Assembly (NCBI GenBank): GCA_964563395.1
Contig: CAZLWK010000014.1
Span: forward strand, 18,625-82,624
DNA: 64,000 nucleotides
Direction: 5' to 3'
From: JBEVOS01 sp964563395
GTDB taxonomy: Bacteria; Pseudomonadota; Alphaproteobacteria; Caulobacterales; Aquidulcibacteraceae
Every line of letters starts with the position of its first letter. Positions within the stretch are counted from its first letter, which is position 1. Below are positions 25,886 to 34,451 of the stretch, one piece after another. Below the pieces are notes generated by a model that saw only the letters and a list, made by a program, of their open reading frames with translations, did not search any database and was not told the origin of the DNA. Position numbers and translations under genes: made by a program.

Positions 25886-26662
25886 CTACGCCTCCGACTT
25901 CTGGCGCATCGCGCCCGCCGCGGCGGCGCGTCCGCGCGGACCACGGAAATAATCTTGGATCCAAGGATGATCGGTCTCGACGATCCGTTCGATCGGCCCG
26001 ATCGCGGCCACCTTGCCGCCATGCAGAACGCAAATACGGTCAGCGGTGGCGTAGAGCGTGTCGAGATCGTGCGTGACGAGAAAGAGCGTCAGATCCAGCG
26101 CCTTCGCCAAATCCTCGATCAGCGCGTCGAAGCGCCCCGCCGTCACCGGATCGAGACCAGCGGTGGGCTCATCCAGCAAGAGCAGAGCGGGATCGAGCGC
26201 GAGCGCCCGCGCCAAGGCCGCGCGCTTGCGCATGCCGCCCGAAATCTGCGACGGCTTCAATTCATGCGTCGCCGGCTCAAGGCCGGCCATGATGAGTTTG
26301 AGACGCGCAAGGTCCGAGACGATGGCGCGGTCCAGATCGAAATATTCCTTGAACAGGATTTCGACATTCTCGCGGAGCGTGAGCTTTGAAAATAACGCGC
26401 CGTCCTGAAACATGACGCCGATCGAGCGCGCGCGCGCGCCGGGATCGCGCATGGGCGCGCCGAACACCTCGATCTCGCCGGCCTTCGGCCTGTCGAGGCC
26501 GACGATCTCGCGCAGCAGCACCGTCTTGCCGCAGCCGGACGGACCGATGACCGCCAATATCTCGCCGCGCATCACGTCGAGATCGAGATCCTTGTGCACG
26601 ACATTGTCGCCAAATTGCGTGACCAGCCCACGCACGCGAATGGCGACCTCTTGCCCGCTCAC
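25886..26662 (-). CDS. MlaF-like ABC transporter ATP-binding protein
   Basis: A 258-residue ABC ATPase. Walker A is GPSGCGKT (40-47). The signature ISGGMRKRAALARALAL and Walker B LLLLDEPTAGLDP follow, with the switch His in LVTHDLD. The MRKRAALARA signature is typical of the Mla/Ttg2A subgroup that energises MCE lipid transport. It overlaps the permease gene by four bases and is followed without a gap by the MCE gene. Confidence 0.93.
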   Translation of the reverse strand: MSGQEVAIRVRGLVTQFGDNVVHKDLDLDVMRGEILAVIGPSGCGKTVLLREIVGLDRPKAGEIEVFGAPMRDPGARARSIGVMFQDGALFSKLTLRENVEILFKEYFDLDRAIVSDLARLKLIMAGLEPATHELKPSQISGGMRKRAALARALALDPALLLLDEPTAGLDPVTAGRFDALIEDLAKALDLTLFLVTHDLDTLYATADRICVLHGGKVAAIGPIERIVETDHPWIQDYFRGPRGRAAAAGAMRQKSEA

Positions 26663-27771
26663 AGGTCCATCTCCAGGAACCAGATGGCGAACACCGCATC
26701 GAGCGCGATGATCACGAAGATCGCCTCCACCACCGCCGCCGTCACGCGGCGGCCGAGCGTGCCGACATCGCCGCCCACCTCAAGGCCATGGCGGCACGCG
26801 ACGACCGCAAGCACGATGGCGAAGATCGGCGCCTTCGACATGCCGACCCAGAAATGCTGCGCGGGCACGCCGTCCTGGATCCGCGTCAAGAACATCACCG
26901 GGCTTACATCGAGATAGGCCCAGCAGGCGATGAGGCCGCCGACAAGACCCGACACCATCGCCGCGAAGGTGAGGATCGGCATCATGATGATCATGGCGAT
27001 CACGCGCGGGCCGACGAGCGCCTCCATCACGTCGATGCCCATCACGCGCATCGCATCGATTTCCTGGCGCATCTTCATCGCGCCGATTTCAGCGGTGAAA
27101 GCGCTGTCGGTGCGGCCCGCGAGCAGAACGGCGGTGATCACGACGCCGAATTCGCGAAACACCGACACGCCCACGAGCTCCACCGTGAACACGGAGGCGC
27201 CGAAATCGGAGAGCGTGCGCGCGCCGAGATAAGCGACGACCACGCCGACGAAAAAGCTCAGAAGCGAAACGATCGGCAGCGCGTCGAGGCCGGCCGATTC
27301 CATCACCGACACCACCGAGGTCCAGCGGATGCGCTTGGGATGGCGCGCCAGACGAAACAAAGTCGCGATGGTTTCGCCGAGGAAAGCAATTGTCTCGATG
27401 CCATTGCGGCCGATCCGGTCGACGCCGCGCCCAGCGCGCTCCACCAATGCGCGCAGCGAGGGCTCCGCATGCGGAATTTCCTTCTCCGCGCGCTCATTCT
27501 CGGCGGCGACCTGCAGAAGGCGCTGCGCGGCCGGATGGCGACCGATCGTGGTCAACGCCTCGGAGGGCTTGGCGCCCAGCGCCTTGCGCAGAAGGTAGGC
27601 ACCGGCCATGTCGAACCGCCCGAGTTCGGCCAAATCAACGCGCGCCCCCGAAGGCGCGCGTTCGAGCGCGGTGTCGAGGTCGCGCGCGTTCTCGATGATC
27701 CAATCGCCCTTGAGGCGCAGGATGGGCCCGCCTTGATCCTCGATCAGGTCGAAATACGCGCCATGGCTCAT
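26659..27771 (-). CDS. MlaE-family lipid ABC permease with N-terminal STAS-like domain
   Basis: A 370-residue fusion. Residues about 1-110 form a STAS-like fold (LRLKGDWIIENARDLDTAL...FDMAGAYLLRKAL), the role played by separate MlaB in E. coli. Residues about 125-370 form the MlaE permease with FFVGVVVAYLGARTL, EFGVVITAVLLAGRTDSAF and AEIGAMKMRQEIDAMRVMG. It is the first gene of the operon. ATG 27771 is preferred because it gives a natural STAS start; its ribosome site is weak, but a 24-codon reading frame with a good site ends over it and could provide translational coupling. The likely role is retrograde or anterograde phospholipid transport for outer-membrane asymmetry. Confidence 0.9.
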   Translation of the reverse strand: MSHGAYFDLIEDQGGPILRLKGDWIIENARDLDTALERAPSGARVDLAELGRFDMAGAYLLRKALGAKPSEALTTIGRHPAAQRLLQVAAENERAEKEIPHAEPSLRALVERAGRGVDRIGRNGIETIAFLGETIATLFRLARHPKRIRWTSVVSVMESAGLDALPIVSLLSFFVGVVVAYLGARTLSDFGASVFTVELVGVSVFREFGVVITAVLLAGRTDSAFTAEIGAMKMRQEIDAMRVMGIDVMEALVGPRVIAMIIMMPILTFAAMVSGLVGGLIACWAYLDVSPVMFLTRIQDGVPAQHFWVGMSKAPIFAIVLAVVACRHGLEVGGDVGTLGRRVTAAVVEAIFVIIALDAVFAIWFLEMDL

Positions 27772-27842
27772 CGCGCGCGGCCTTCGCCTCGCGCGAGAAG
27801 CGCGCCATGCGCTTTCGCTGAAATCGCGAGCCTGACCGCCAT
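27768..27842 (-). CDS. Possible 24-residue leader peptide coupled to the MlaE gene
   Basis: ATG at 27842 (minus strand) has AAGGAG about eleven bases upstream and opens a 24-codon frame, MAVRLAISAKAHGALLARGE..., that stops in an ATGA overlap with the permease start. The permease start has only a weak ribosome site. Translation of this short frame could deliver ribosomes to it. There is no homology support, and it may be chance. Confidence 0.3.
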   Translation of the reverse strand: MAVRLAISAKAHGALLARGEGRAR

Positions 27843-27927
27843 GAATGCGCGTGCTCCTTGGGCGGAAAGGTTTGTCCGCCCCGCGCCGATCATGCAAGCC
27901 GATGCACGCCAGCGCGCACGCCCTTAA

Positions 27928-29127
27928 CTAGGAAAGCGCCTCTTTCGCCTCATCCGTGCTGAATCCGAGTTCAGCAAGGATGTCCGGCCCATCGGCGCCG
28001 AGCCGCGCGGGGTCGCGCGCGATGGAGGCCGGCGTTCTGGAGAAGCGCACCGGATGGCGCATGGCGCGATAGGTTCCCACGTCGGGATGCGCGCGCTCCT
28101 GAAAGAAGCCGACGCTTTTCAGATGTTCGTCATCGAGCACCGCGTCGAGCGTGTTGTAGCGCATGGCGGGAATGTTGGCTTCGCCCAGCAGGCGCACCCA
28201 TTCGTCCGTCGTCTTGGTGCGGGCCACCTCGCGAATGATCGCGTAAAGCTCGCCGATATGTTCGGTGCGCGCCGCATAGGTGGCGAATTTGGGATCGTCC
28301 ATCACGCCGGGCCGGCCGCCGATGGCGAAGAATTCGGCCCATTGATCGTCGCTATAGGGCACGATGGCGATGAAGCCGTCCTGCGTGGGATAGGGCCTGC
28401 GATTGGGATTGACCGACCGCGTATAGGCCATTTTCGCGGTCGGCGGCTCGAAGGTGCGGCCATAAAGATTCTCCACCATGTTGAACATGGTGAAGCTCTC
28501 CAGCATCGGCACCTCGACGAATTGGCCCTCGCCCGTGCGCGCGCGATGAAACAACGCCGCCAGCGTCGCATAAACGGCGTGCAGCCCCGTCGTCTTGTCG
28601 GCGATGAGCGAGGGGGCATAGGCCGGATCGGACTTGTCGCGCAGCGCATGCAGATCGGCGAAACCGGACGCGGCCTGGATGAGATCGTCATAGGCCTGGC
28701 GCTCGGCATAGGCGCCGCCCGAACCGAAGCCCACGCAATGCACATAAACGATCGCGGGATTGAGCTTGGCGACCGACTCATAATCGAAGCCCAAGCGTTT
28801 GACGCCGCCGGCGCGCACATTGTGAATGAACACGTCCGCGTTCTGCAAAAGGCGCGTCATCGCCTCGCGCGCGCGCGGCTTCTTCAGATCGAGCTTGATC
28901 GAGCGCTTATTGCGGTTGAGCGCCATGTGCACAGGCCCCATGGCCGGCGCGGGCGCCTTGCCGGCATGACGCATCGTGTCGCCCGCGCCCGTCTCCACCT
29001 TGACGATGTCCGCGCCGAGATCGCCGAGGATCATCGTCGCATAGGGGCCGAGAACGACGCTCGACATATCGACGATGCGTACGCCCGCGAGCGGGCCCGT
29101 GGGGCCCGCGCCGGTCTTATCGCTCAT
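27928..29127 (-). CDS. CaiB/BaiF family III CoA-transferase (second copy)
   Basis: A 399-residue family III CoA-transferase. Landmarks are PLAGVRIVDMSSVVLGPYA (12-30), DIVKVETGAGD (40-50) and the catalytic aspartate in QAYDDLIQAASG (Asp147). ATG 29127 has AGGGAG about nine bases upstream; an in-frame ATG 87 bases earlier would add an unrelated N terminus. It is clearly different in sequence from the copy at 4223. It diverges from phenylalanine hydroxylase. The group resembles alpha-methylacyl-CoA racemase and formyl-CoA transferase relatives, but the substrate is unknown. Confidence 0.87.
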   Translation of the reverse strand: MSDKTGAGPTGPLAGVRIVDMSSVVLGPYATMILGDLGADIVKVETGAGDTMRHAGKAPAPAMGPVHMALNRNKRSIKLDLKKPRAREAMTRLLQNADVFIHNVRAGGVKRLGFDYESVAKLNPAIVYVHCVGFGSGGAYAERQAYDDLIQAASGFADLHALRDKSDPAYAPSLIADKTTGLHAVYATLAALFHRARTGEGQFVEVPMLESFTMFNMVENLYGRTFEPPTAKMAYTRSVNPNRRPYPTQDGFIAIVPYSDDQWAEFFAIGGRPGVMDDPKFATYAARTEHIGELYAIIREVARTKTTDEWVRLLGEANIPAMRYNTLDAVLDDEHLKSVGFFQERAHPDVGTYRAMRHPVRFSRTPASIARDPARLGADGPDILAELGFSTDEAKEALS

Positions 29128-29250
29128 GAACTCATCTCCCTGTCGCGCTCGCAAAAGCATGGGCCGCCGGGAACGGCAAGCGGCGCCGTCCGCGCGGGCG
29201 AGAGCCAAATTCATCGCCCAAGCCCGGTTTCACGCTCGAACCATCCCGCG

Positions 29251-29271
29251 ATGGCGCGATCGCGACGCCAT
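29251..29271. promoter_or_regulatory. Inverted repeat between CoA-transferase and phhA
   Basis: ATGGCG (29251-29256) and CGCCAT (29266-29271) flank a nine-base centre containing CGATCGCG, 43 bases before the phhA ATG. It could be an operator for an amino-acid-responsive regulator, but the pattern is GC-rich and may be fortuitous. Confidence 0.22.
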
Positions 29272-29313
29272 TTTGAAACGAAAATCCAGGCGCGGCGCCT
29301 TAAACTGGCGCGC

Positions 29314-30180
29314 ATGGCTCCCTTGACGACCGCCGCGCCTCCGCCTGGCGCTCGCCCAGATTGGACGATCCCGCAGGATTGGGCCGCCTACACGCCGGCC
29401 GAGCACGCCCTGTGGGACAAGCTCTTCGCCCGGCAAGCGGGCATGCTGCGCGGGCGCGCCTCGGAAGCGTTCTTGCGCGGCGTGGAGGTGCTGCGCCTCG
29501 CGCGGCCGGGCGTGCCCAATCTGGAGGAATTGTCCGAAATCCTGACCGCGCGCACCGGCTGGTCCGTGGCGGCCGTGCCCGGCCTCGTTCCAGACGAGGT
29601 GTTCTTCCGGCATTTGTCGGAGCGGCGCTTCGTGGCCGGCCGCTTCCTCCGCCGCCCAGACCAGATCGACTACATCCAAGAGCCGGACGTGTTTCACGAC
29701 GTGTTCGGCCACGTGCCGATGCTGGCCGATCCGGTGTTCGCCGATTACATGCAGGCCTATGGCGCGGGCGGATTGCGCTCGCTGCGCTTCGATGCGCTCG
29801 ATCATCTGGCCCGGCTCTATTGGTACAGCGTTGAATTCGGACTGGTGCGCGAGGCGGGGGCCTTGCGCGTCTTCGGCGCGGGCATCGTCTCCAGCTTCAG
29901 CGAAACGCATTTCGCGCTCGAAAGCCCCTCGCCGAACCGGGTGGGCTTTGAGCTCGAGCGCGTAATGCGCACGCTCTATCGGATCGATGATTTTCAGGAG
30001 ACTTATTTCGTCATCGACTCGTTCCAGGATTTGTTGAAGCGGACCTTGGAGACCGATTTCGCCCCGCTCTATGCAAGATTGGCCGAGCTTGACGATATCG
30101 CGCCGGGCGCCGTGATCGAAGGCGACGCGATCATACAGCGCGGCGACCATACCTATCGCGGCCGCCATGCGCCGGATTGA
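29314..30180 (+). CDS. phhA: Phenylalanine 4-monooxygenase
   Basis: A 288-residue non-haem iron, pterin-dependent hydroxylase converting phenylalanine to tyrosine. The 2-His-1-Glu iron site is His128 (DVFHDVFGHVPML), His133 and Glu174 (YWYSVEFGL). The fold is the bacterial single-domain form without the ACT regulatory domain, and the length is normal. ATG 29314 gives the usual short N terminus. The frame is open far upstream but antisense to the CoA-transferase gene. A maleylacetoacetate isomerase follows convergently. The other tyrosine-degradation genes (hppD, hmgA, fahA) are not in this window. Confidence 0.93.
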   Translation: MAPLTTAAPPPGARPDWTIPQDWAAYTPAEHALWDKLFARQAGMLRGRASEAFLRGVEVLRLARPGVPNLEELSEILTARTGWSVAAVPGLVPDEVFFRHLSERRFVAGRFLRRPDQIDYIQEPDVFHDVFGHVPMLADPVFADYMQAYGAGGLRSLRFDALDHLARLYWYSVEFGLVREAGALRVFGAGIVSSFSETHFALESPSPNRVGFELERVMRTLYRIDDFQETYFVIDSFQDLLKRTLETDFAPLYARLAELDDIAPGAVIEGDAIIQRGDHTYRGRHAPD

Positions 30181-30822
30181 TCATTCCGCGTCCGGCTGCT
30201 TCGAAGGCTGCGCCATGTCGAACGCCGGCAGCGCCATGCAGGCGTCGAATATGCGCCGAATGATCGGATAGGGCGTCAGGTCGAGCGCATAATTGCGTGA
30301 ATTGAACACTTGGGGAATGAGGCAGACATCGGCGAGGCTCGGCGCGTCGCCGAAGCAAAACATGCCGGTGCGCGCGTCGGCGGCCAGCACCGCCTCGATC
30401 GCTGCGAACCCTTCCGCGATCCAATGATTGTACCAGGCCGCCACGCCCGCCTCGTCCTGCGCCAACGCGCCGCGTAAGTGGCGAAGCACACGCAGATTGT
30501 TGAGCGGATGAATGTCGCACGCGACCATCTGCGCCAGCGCGCGTACATGTGCGCGGCCGAGCGCGTCCGTGGGCAAAAGCGGCGGGTTCGGATAGGCTTC
30601 ATCGAGCCATTCGATGATGGCGAGGGATTGAATGAGCCGCGCGCCGCCGTCGGTCTCTAGCATGGGCACGAAGCCTTGCGGATTGAGCGCGAGATAATCC
30701 GCACCGCGCTGCTCGCCGCGTCGCAAATGCCGCGCGCGCTGCTCATAAGGCAGGCCCTTCAGATTGAGCGCGATGCGTGTTCGGAACGCCGCCGAGGAAC
30801 GAAAATAGCCGTGCAGGATCAT
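30181..30822 (-). CDS. maiA: Maleylacetoacetate isomerase (zeta-class GST)
   Basis: A 213-residue glutathione-dependent isomerase converting maleylacetoacetate to fumarylacetoacetate in phenylalanine/tyrosine breakdown. The zeta signature SSAAFRTRIALNLKG starts at Ser9, followed by ALNPQGFVPML and QSLAIIEWLDE. The usual motif is SSCxxRVRIAL; here the active-site cysteine position is alanine, while both serines remain. GGAGG is nine bases before the ATG. It directly abuts phhA in convergent orientation, which supports the pathway assignment. Confidence 0.87.
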   Translation of the reverse strand: MILHGYFRSSAAFRTRIALNLKGLPYEQRARHLRRGEQRGADYLALNPQGFVPMLETDGGARLIQSLAIIEWLDEAYPNPPLLPTDALGRAHVRALAQMVACDIHPLNNLRVLRHLRGALAQDEAGVAAWYNHWIAEGFAAIEAVLAADARTGMFCFGDAPSLADVCLIPQVFNSRNYALDLTPYPIIRRIFDACMALPAFDMAQPSKQPDAE

Positions 30823-30926
30823 TGAGCGCCTCCAAGCGGTGTGGCGTTCGCCAGCGCGTGCGTCTATAGCGCGCGCGATCGGCTGCGCTCCAGCCGAAAC
30901 ATCCTCGATTTCGGAAGGCGCGCCTC

Positions 30927-31820
30927 ATGGACGACACGTACGCTCTGGCCCTGCATGGCGGCGCGGGCGTGCGTCCCGATCGCTCCTATGCGCGGGGCGA
31001 AGCCCTGCTCGCCGATTTGGCGCGCGCGGGCGAAGCGCGGTTGAAGGCGGGCGATGCGGCGCTCGATGTGGTGGAAGAAGCCGTACGCGCGATGGAGGAA
31101 AGCGGGCTCTTCGTGGCCGGGCGCGGCGCGGGGCCGAACAGCGCGAGTTATGTGGAATTGGACGCGGCGATCATGGACGGCGCGCGCCGCCGCGCGGGCG
31201 CGGTGGCGGCCGTGCGCGACATCGTCTCGCCCATCGGCGCGGCGCGCCGCGTTATGGAGGCGAGCGCGCACGTTCTGATCGTCGGCGCGGGCGCGGGCGC
31301 CTTCGCGCGCGCGCAGGGCCTGAGCTTTGTAGAGGATCCCGCGCACTATTATCTTCGCGCAGAAGGCGTGAGCGCGGCCGATCTGAGCGGGGCGCGCCCG
31401 CACGGCACGGTTGGCGCCGTGGCGCGCGACACATCCGGCCGGCTGGCCGCCGCCACATCGACGGGCGGCGTGTTCGGTAAGCTGGAGGGACGCGTGGGCG
31501 ACAGCCCCTTGATCGGCGCCGGCGCCTGGGCGGACGCGCATGTGGCCGTATCCTGCACCGGCGTCGGCGAAGCCTTCATTCTTTCCAACGCCGCCGCCGA
31601 GATCAGCGCGCGCGTGCGCTTGGCGGGCGCGTCGCTTCAGGAGGCGGCCGAGGCTGTGTTGGCGAATGTGGCCGAGGCTGACGGCGATGGCGGGCTGATC
31701 GCCGTCAACGCGGCGGGAGACATCGTCATGGCCTTCAATTCAGCCGGCATGAAACGCGCCTGCGTCGGTTCACGCGCGGCGGCGCAAGTTGGATCGACGA
31801 CGCTACGCACGATCGCGTAA
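30927..31820 (+). CDS. Isoaspartyl peptidase/L-asparaginase (Ntn-hydrolase)
   Basis: A 297-residue plant-type asparaginase precursor that should self-cleave before Thr161 (ARPHG-TVGAVARD) to give alpha and beta chains. The N-terminal ALALHGGAGVRPDRSY and AATSTGGVFGKLEGRVGDSPLIGAG (beta-chain substrate loop) are diagnostic. It hydrolyses beta-aspartyl dipeptides from protein repair or turnover, and L-asparagine. GGAAGG lies about ten bases upstream of the ATG. There is no signal peptide, so it is cytoplasmic. Confidence 0.92.
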   Translation: MDDTYALALHGGAGVRPDRSYARGEALLADLARAGEARLKAGDAALDVVEEAVRAMEESGLFVAGRGAGPNSASYVELDAAIMDGARRRAGAVAAVRDIVSPIGAARRVMEASAHVLIVGAGAGAFARAQGLSFVEDPAHYYLRAEGVSAADLSGARPHGTVGAVARDTSGRLAAATSTGGVFGKLEGRVGDSPLIGAGAWADAHVAVSCTGVGEAFILSNAAAEISARVRLAGASLQEAAEAVLANVAEADGDGGLIAVNAAGDIVMAFNSAGMKRACVGSRAAAQVGSTTLRTIA

Positions 31821-31913
31821 TCGCCCTTTGCGGCGGCGGCCGCGTTCATTACTCTCACGCCAAAAGCCGGCCCGGCGCTCAGCCGAGACGCCGGCATGTG
31901 CGGGGAGGAATGT

Positions 31914-33248
31914 ATGGAGGCGCAGGTTTCGCGCGGCTATGCGCGCTATGCGCTTGGCCTCCTGACGCTCGTCGTGCTGATCAATTTCATGGATCGGCAG
32001 ATCATCGCCATCCTCGCCGAACCCATCAAAAACGATCTTGGCCTCTCCGATGGGCAAGTGGGCCTCATGGCGGGGCTCTCCTTCGCGCTGCTTTACACCA
32101 CGCTCAGCCTACCGATCGCCTGGCTGGCGGATCGCTGGCACCGGCCGCGCATCATCGCCATCGCCATCGCCGCCTGGTCGGTGATGACGGTGCTGTGCGG
32201 CATGGCGGCGAATTTCGTACAGCTCTTCATCGCGCGGATCGGCGTGGGCGTGGGCGAAGCGGGCTCCGGCCCCGCCTCCCATTCCCTGCTGTCAGACATT
32301 TTCCCACCCGAACGCCGCGCCGGCGCATTCGGAATCTATGGCCTCGGCATTCCCGTCGGCGGCTTCGTCGCTTATGCGGGCGGAGGCTGGATCGTGCAGG
32401 AATTCGGCTGGCGCACGGCCTTCATCGCCGCGGGCGCGCCGGGCATCCTCATCGCCTTGCTCGTGGCGCTCACGCTGCGCGAGCCGCGCACGCAAAGCGC
32501 TCAATCCAGCCCACACCCTCCGGGCGCCTTTCAAGCGGCGATGCGCGAACTGGCCGCCAAGCCGACCTATTGGCATCTCATCATCGGCGCGACGCTCGTC
32601 GCCTTCGTCGCCTATGGGTTCGCCGCGTTTTATGGCGGGTTCTTCGTGCGCATTCATGGCATGGGCTATGCCCAGCTCGGCCTCGCGCTCGGCGTGATGG
32701 TCGGCATATCCGGCGCGTTCGGCGCGTGGTCGGGCGGCGCGGCGGCGGATTATTTCGGCAAGCGCTCGGTGGGCGCGCAGCTGCTCGTGCCGGGGATCAT
32801 CCTCATCGCGGCGGCCCCGCTCTTCGCCATCGGCCTTTACGCGCCCAATAAATGGATCGCGCTCACGCTCTTCGCGGCGCCGACGATCGCGGCAACCTTC
32901 TATTACGGACCGACCTTCGCCAGCGTGCAGGGCCTCGCCAAGCCGCACACGCGCGCCATGGCCTCCGCCATTTTCACTTTCATCACCAGCCTTATCGGCA
33001 TGGGGCTTGGGCCCGTGTTCAGCGGCTTTCTCTCGGACACGTTCACCGCGCAGCGCTTCGCGGCGCTGACGGGTGAAGCGTTCGCAAGCGCCTGCGCCAT
33101 GGGCGATGCGCGCACGGACGCCTGCGCCGACGCCGAAGCCGGCGGGCTACGCCTCGCGCTCCTCGTGCTGTCGGCGTTCAACATTTGGGCGGCGATGCAT
33201 TTCATCATCGCCGCCCGCACCTTGCGACAGGATCTGGCGCGCCAATAA
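31914..33248 (+). CDS. MFS transporter (spinster-like)
   Basis: A 444-residue major-facilitator protein with about twelve membrane helices. The N-terminal NFMDRQIIAILAEPIKNDLGLSDGQ is typical of the sphingolipid-transporter/spinster-like subgroup, frequent in catabolic clusters of sphingomonads and Caulobacterales. Motif A is DRWHRPRI after helix 2. GGGGAGGA eight bases upstream fixes ATG 31914. It faces the 11-gene catabolic operon with only eight bases between the stop codons. It may import an intermediate or export a product; the substrate is unknown. Confidence 0.88.
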   Translation: MEAQVSRGYARYALGLLTLVVLINFMDRQIIAILAEPIKNDLGLSDGQVGLMAGLSFALLYTTLSLPIAWLADRWHRPRIIAIAIAAWSVMTVLCGMAANFVQLFIARIGVGVGEAGSGPASHSLLSDIFPPERRAGAFGIYGLGIPVGGFVAYAGGGWIVQEFGWRTAFIAAGAPGILIALLVALTLREPRTQSAQSSPHPPGAFQAAMRELAAKPTYWHLIIGATLVAFVAYGFAAFYGGFFVRIHGMGYAQLGLALGVMVGISGAFGAWSGGAAADYFGKRSVGAQLLVPGIILIAAAPLFAIGLYAPNKWIALTLFAAPTIAATFYYGPTFASVQGLAKPHTRAMASAIFTFITSLIGMGLGPVFSGFLSDTFTAQRFAALTGEAFASACAMGDARTDACADAEAGGLRLALLVLSAFNIWAAMHFIIAARTLRQDLARQ

Positions 33249-33256
33249 GCGCCGAC

Positions 33257-33604
33257 TTAGCGGCCCGCCTGGATCGAAACGTTGATCGCGGCGCCGTCCG
33301 CGCCTTGAGTGGTCCAGCTGTCGCCGACGCCCTTGCCGTCCGGCGGGGAGGACACGCATAAGCGCTCACCGCCATTGGGCGTGATGCAGAAGCCGTCCGC
33401 GCCGTTCGTAAAGGTCCCGGCGCCCGTCGTCCCGCCCGCCGCGGTCATCGTGTAGCTGCCGTCGGCGTTGAACTTCCATTGCGATTGCGCGCCGTCCGCG
33501 CCCTGCGTGACGAGCGTGTTCGCCAGGATCGCGTCCATGGTCGATGCGGATGCGGGCGCGGCCAAGGCCAGGACAGCAACCGCCGCCAACAGAAATTTAC
33601 GCAT
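33257..33604 (-). CDS. Small secreted protein of unknown function
   Basis: A 115-residue protein with a clear signal peptide (MRKFLLAAVAVLALAAPASAS, cleavage after Ala20). The mature part is short and beta-rich, with a repeated element: TQGADGAQSQWKF near the start and TQGADGAAINVSI near the end. Two cysteines (FCITPNG and LCVSSPP) may form a disulfide. GGAGG precedes the ATG, which overlaps the stop of the upstream ThuA-like gene. It is the last gene of the operon. I do not recognise a family; a periplasmic binding or accessory role is a guess. Confidence 0.72.
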   Translation of the reverse strand: MRKFLLAAVAVLALAAPASASTMDAILANTLVTQGADGAQSQWKFNADGSYTMTAAGGTTGAGTFTNGADGFCITPNGGERLCVSSPPDGKGVGDSWTTQGADGAAINVSIQAGR

Positions 33605-34436
33605 CTTTTCCTCCGTCTTGATTTTTCGCCCACGCCGCCGCCTCGGACGAAGCGACCCAGCCGATCGCATTGGCGAGCAGCCGGCGATACTGAACATCGC
33701 CATACGTCTCAGGGCCATCCCCGAATTGCAGATAGACAAGCGGACTGTTGCGAGCGCGCTTCACCCAGCCCACCAGATTCGATCCAGGCGGATGCGCCCA
33801 GCCTTCATTGGAGAACATCTTTCCCGCCACGGCCTGCGCGGCGGAATAGAAATTATCCTGCTCGAACGCGTAATCGGAGCGCAGCAAGGGCGTGACCGAA
33901 TCCTCGAACACTTCGGAAAGATAGAGCTCGTCCTTCAGCGTGAAACGCTCCGGCACGCCGTCCAGAACAGGGTGACGCGCCACCGCCGCGATCTCGTGCG
34001 TCACCTCATGGCGATAGCCGCTGTCCATGCGCGGCGCGCCGCGCAGCACGCCCGGCTTATAGAGAAAGCGCCCGCCAAGAAGCTCGGCATAATCCTCCCA
34101 GGCCGGCCAGCCTGCGATCGCGTGGTGCAGCGCGACTATGCCCTTGCCCTCATCCAAAAGGCGCAAAAAGCCGCGCTTAAACGCAGCGTCGGGCTCGACA
34201 AAGGCAGGACCATGCGGCGCGCGAAAATCGAGGCCCGGCATGTCGTACAGAACGAGCGCGTCGAAGCCGCGCATCGCCTCCGGATTCATCAGCAAGGCGG
34301 CGGCGGGCTGTTCGACGAGCGTTGAGGCCACGCTTTCCATCTCGTCGAACATCGCCATGAACGCGTCGCGCTGATAGGGATGGCCCTTGGCCGCTACCAG
34401 CACGTTCAGCTTCTCGCCATAGCGGATGATCGGCAT
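33597..34436 (-). CDS. ThuA-like domain protein 1
   Basis: A 279-residue protein of the ThuA/trehalose-utilisation superfamily (class-I glutamine-amidotransferase-like fold). Family features are the LVAAKGHPYQRDAFMAMF start, FDALVLYDMPGLDF, the GKGIVALHHAIAGWPAWEDY segment and DELYLSEVFEDSVTPLL. There is no signal peptide. ThuA-like proteins often occur in sugar or steroid-type catabolic clusters, but their reaction is poorly defined. It sits between the CurA-like reductase and a secreted protein in the operon. A second, divergent ThuA-like gene is at 48224, in the same catabolic region. Confidence 0.83.
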   Translation of the reverse strand: MPIIRYGEKLNVLVAAKGHPYQRDAFMAMFDEMESVASTLVEQPAAALLMNPEAMRGFDALVLYDMPGLDFRAPHGPAFVEPDAAFKRGFLRLLDEGKGIVALHHAIAGWPAWEDYAELLGGRFLYKPGVLRGAPRMDSGYRHEVTHEIAAVARHPVLDGVPERFTLKDELYLSEVFEDSVTPLLRSDYAFEQDNFYSAAQAVAGKMFSNEGWAHPPGSNLVGWVKRARNSPLVYLQFGDGPETYGDVQYRRLLANAIGWVASSEAAAWAKNQDGGKDA

Positions 34437-34451
34437 GGCGCGGCGCCCGCT

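Noticed and set aside
28054..29313. 420-codon N-terminal extension of phenylalanine hydroxylase
   Set aside because: The extension is antisense to the CoA-transferase gene. The natural PhhA start is ATG 29314.
33604..33739. Longer start for the small secreted protein
   Set aside because: It would precede the clear signal peptide with 45 unrelated residues and overlap ThuA-like 1; GGAGG supports ATG 33604.
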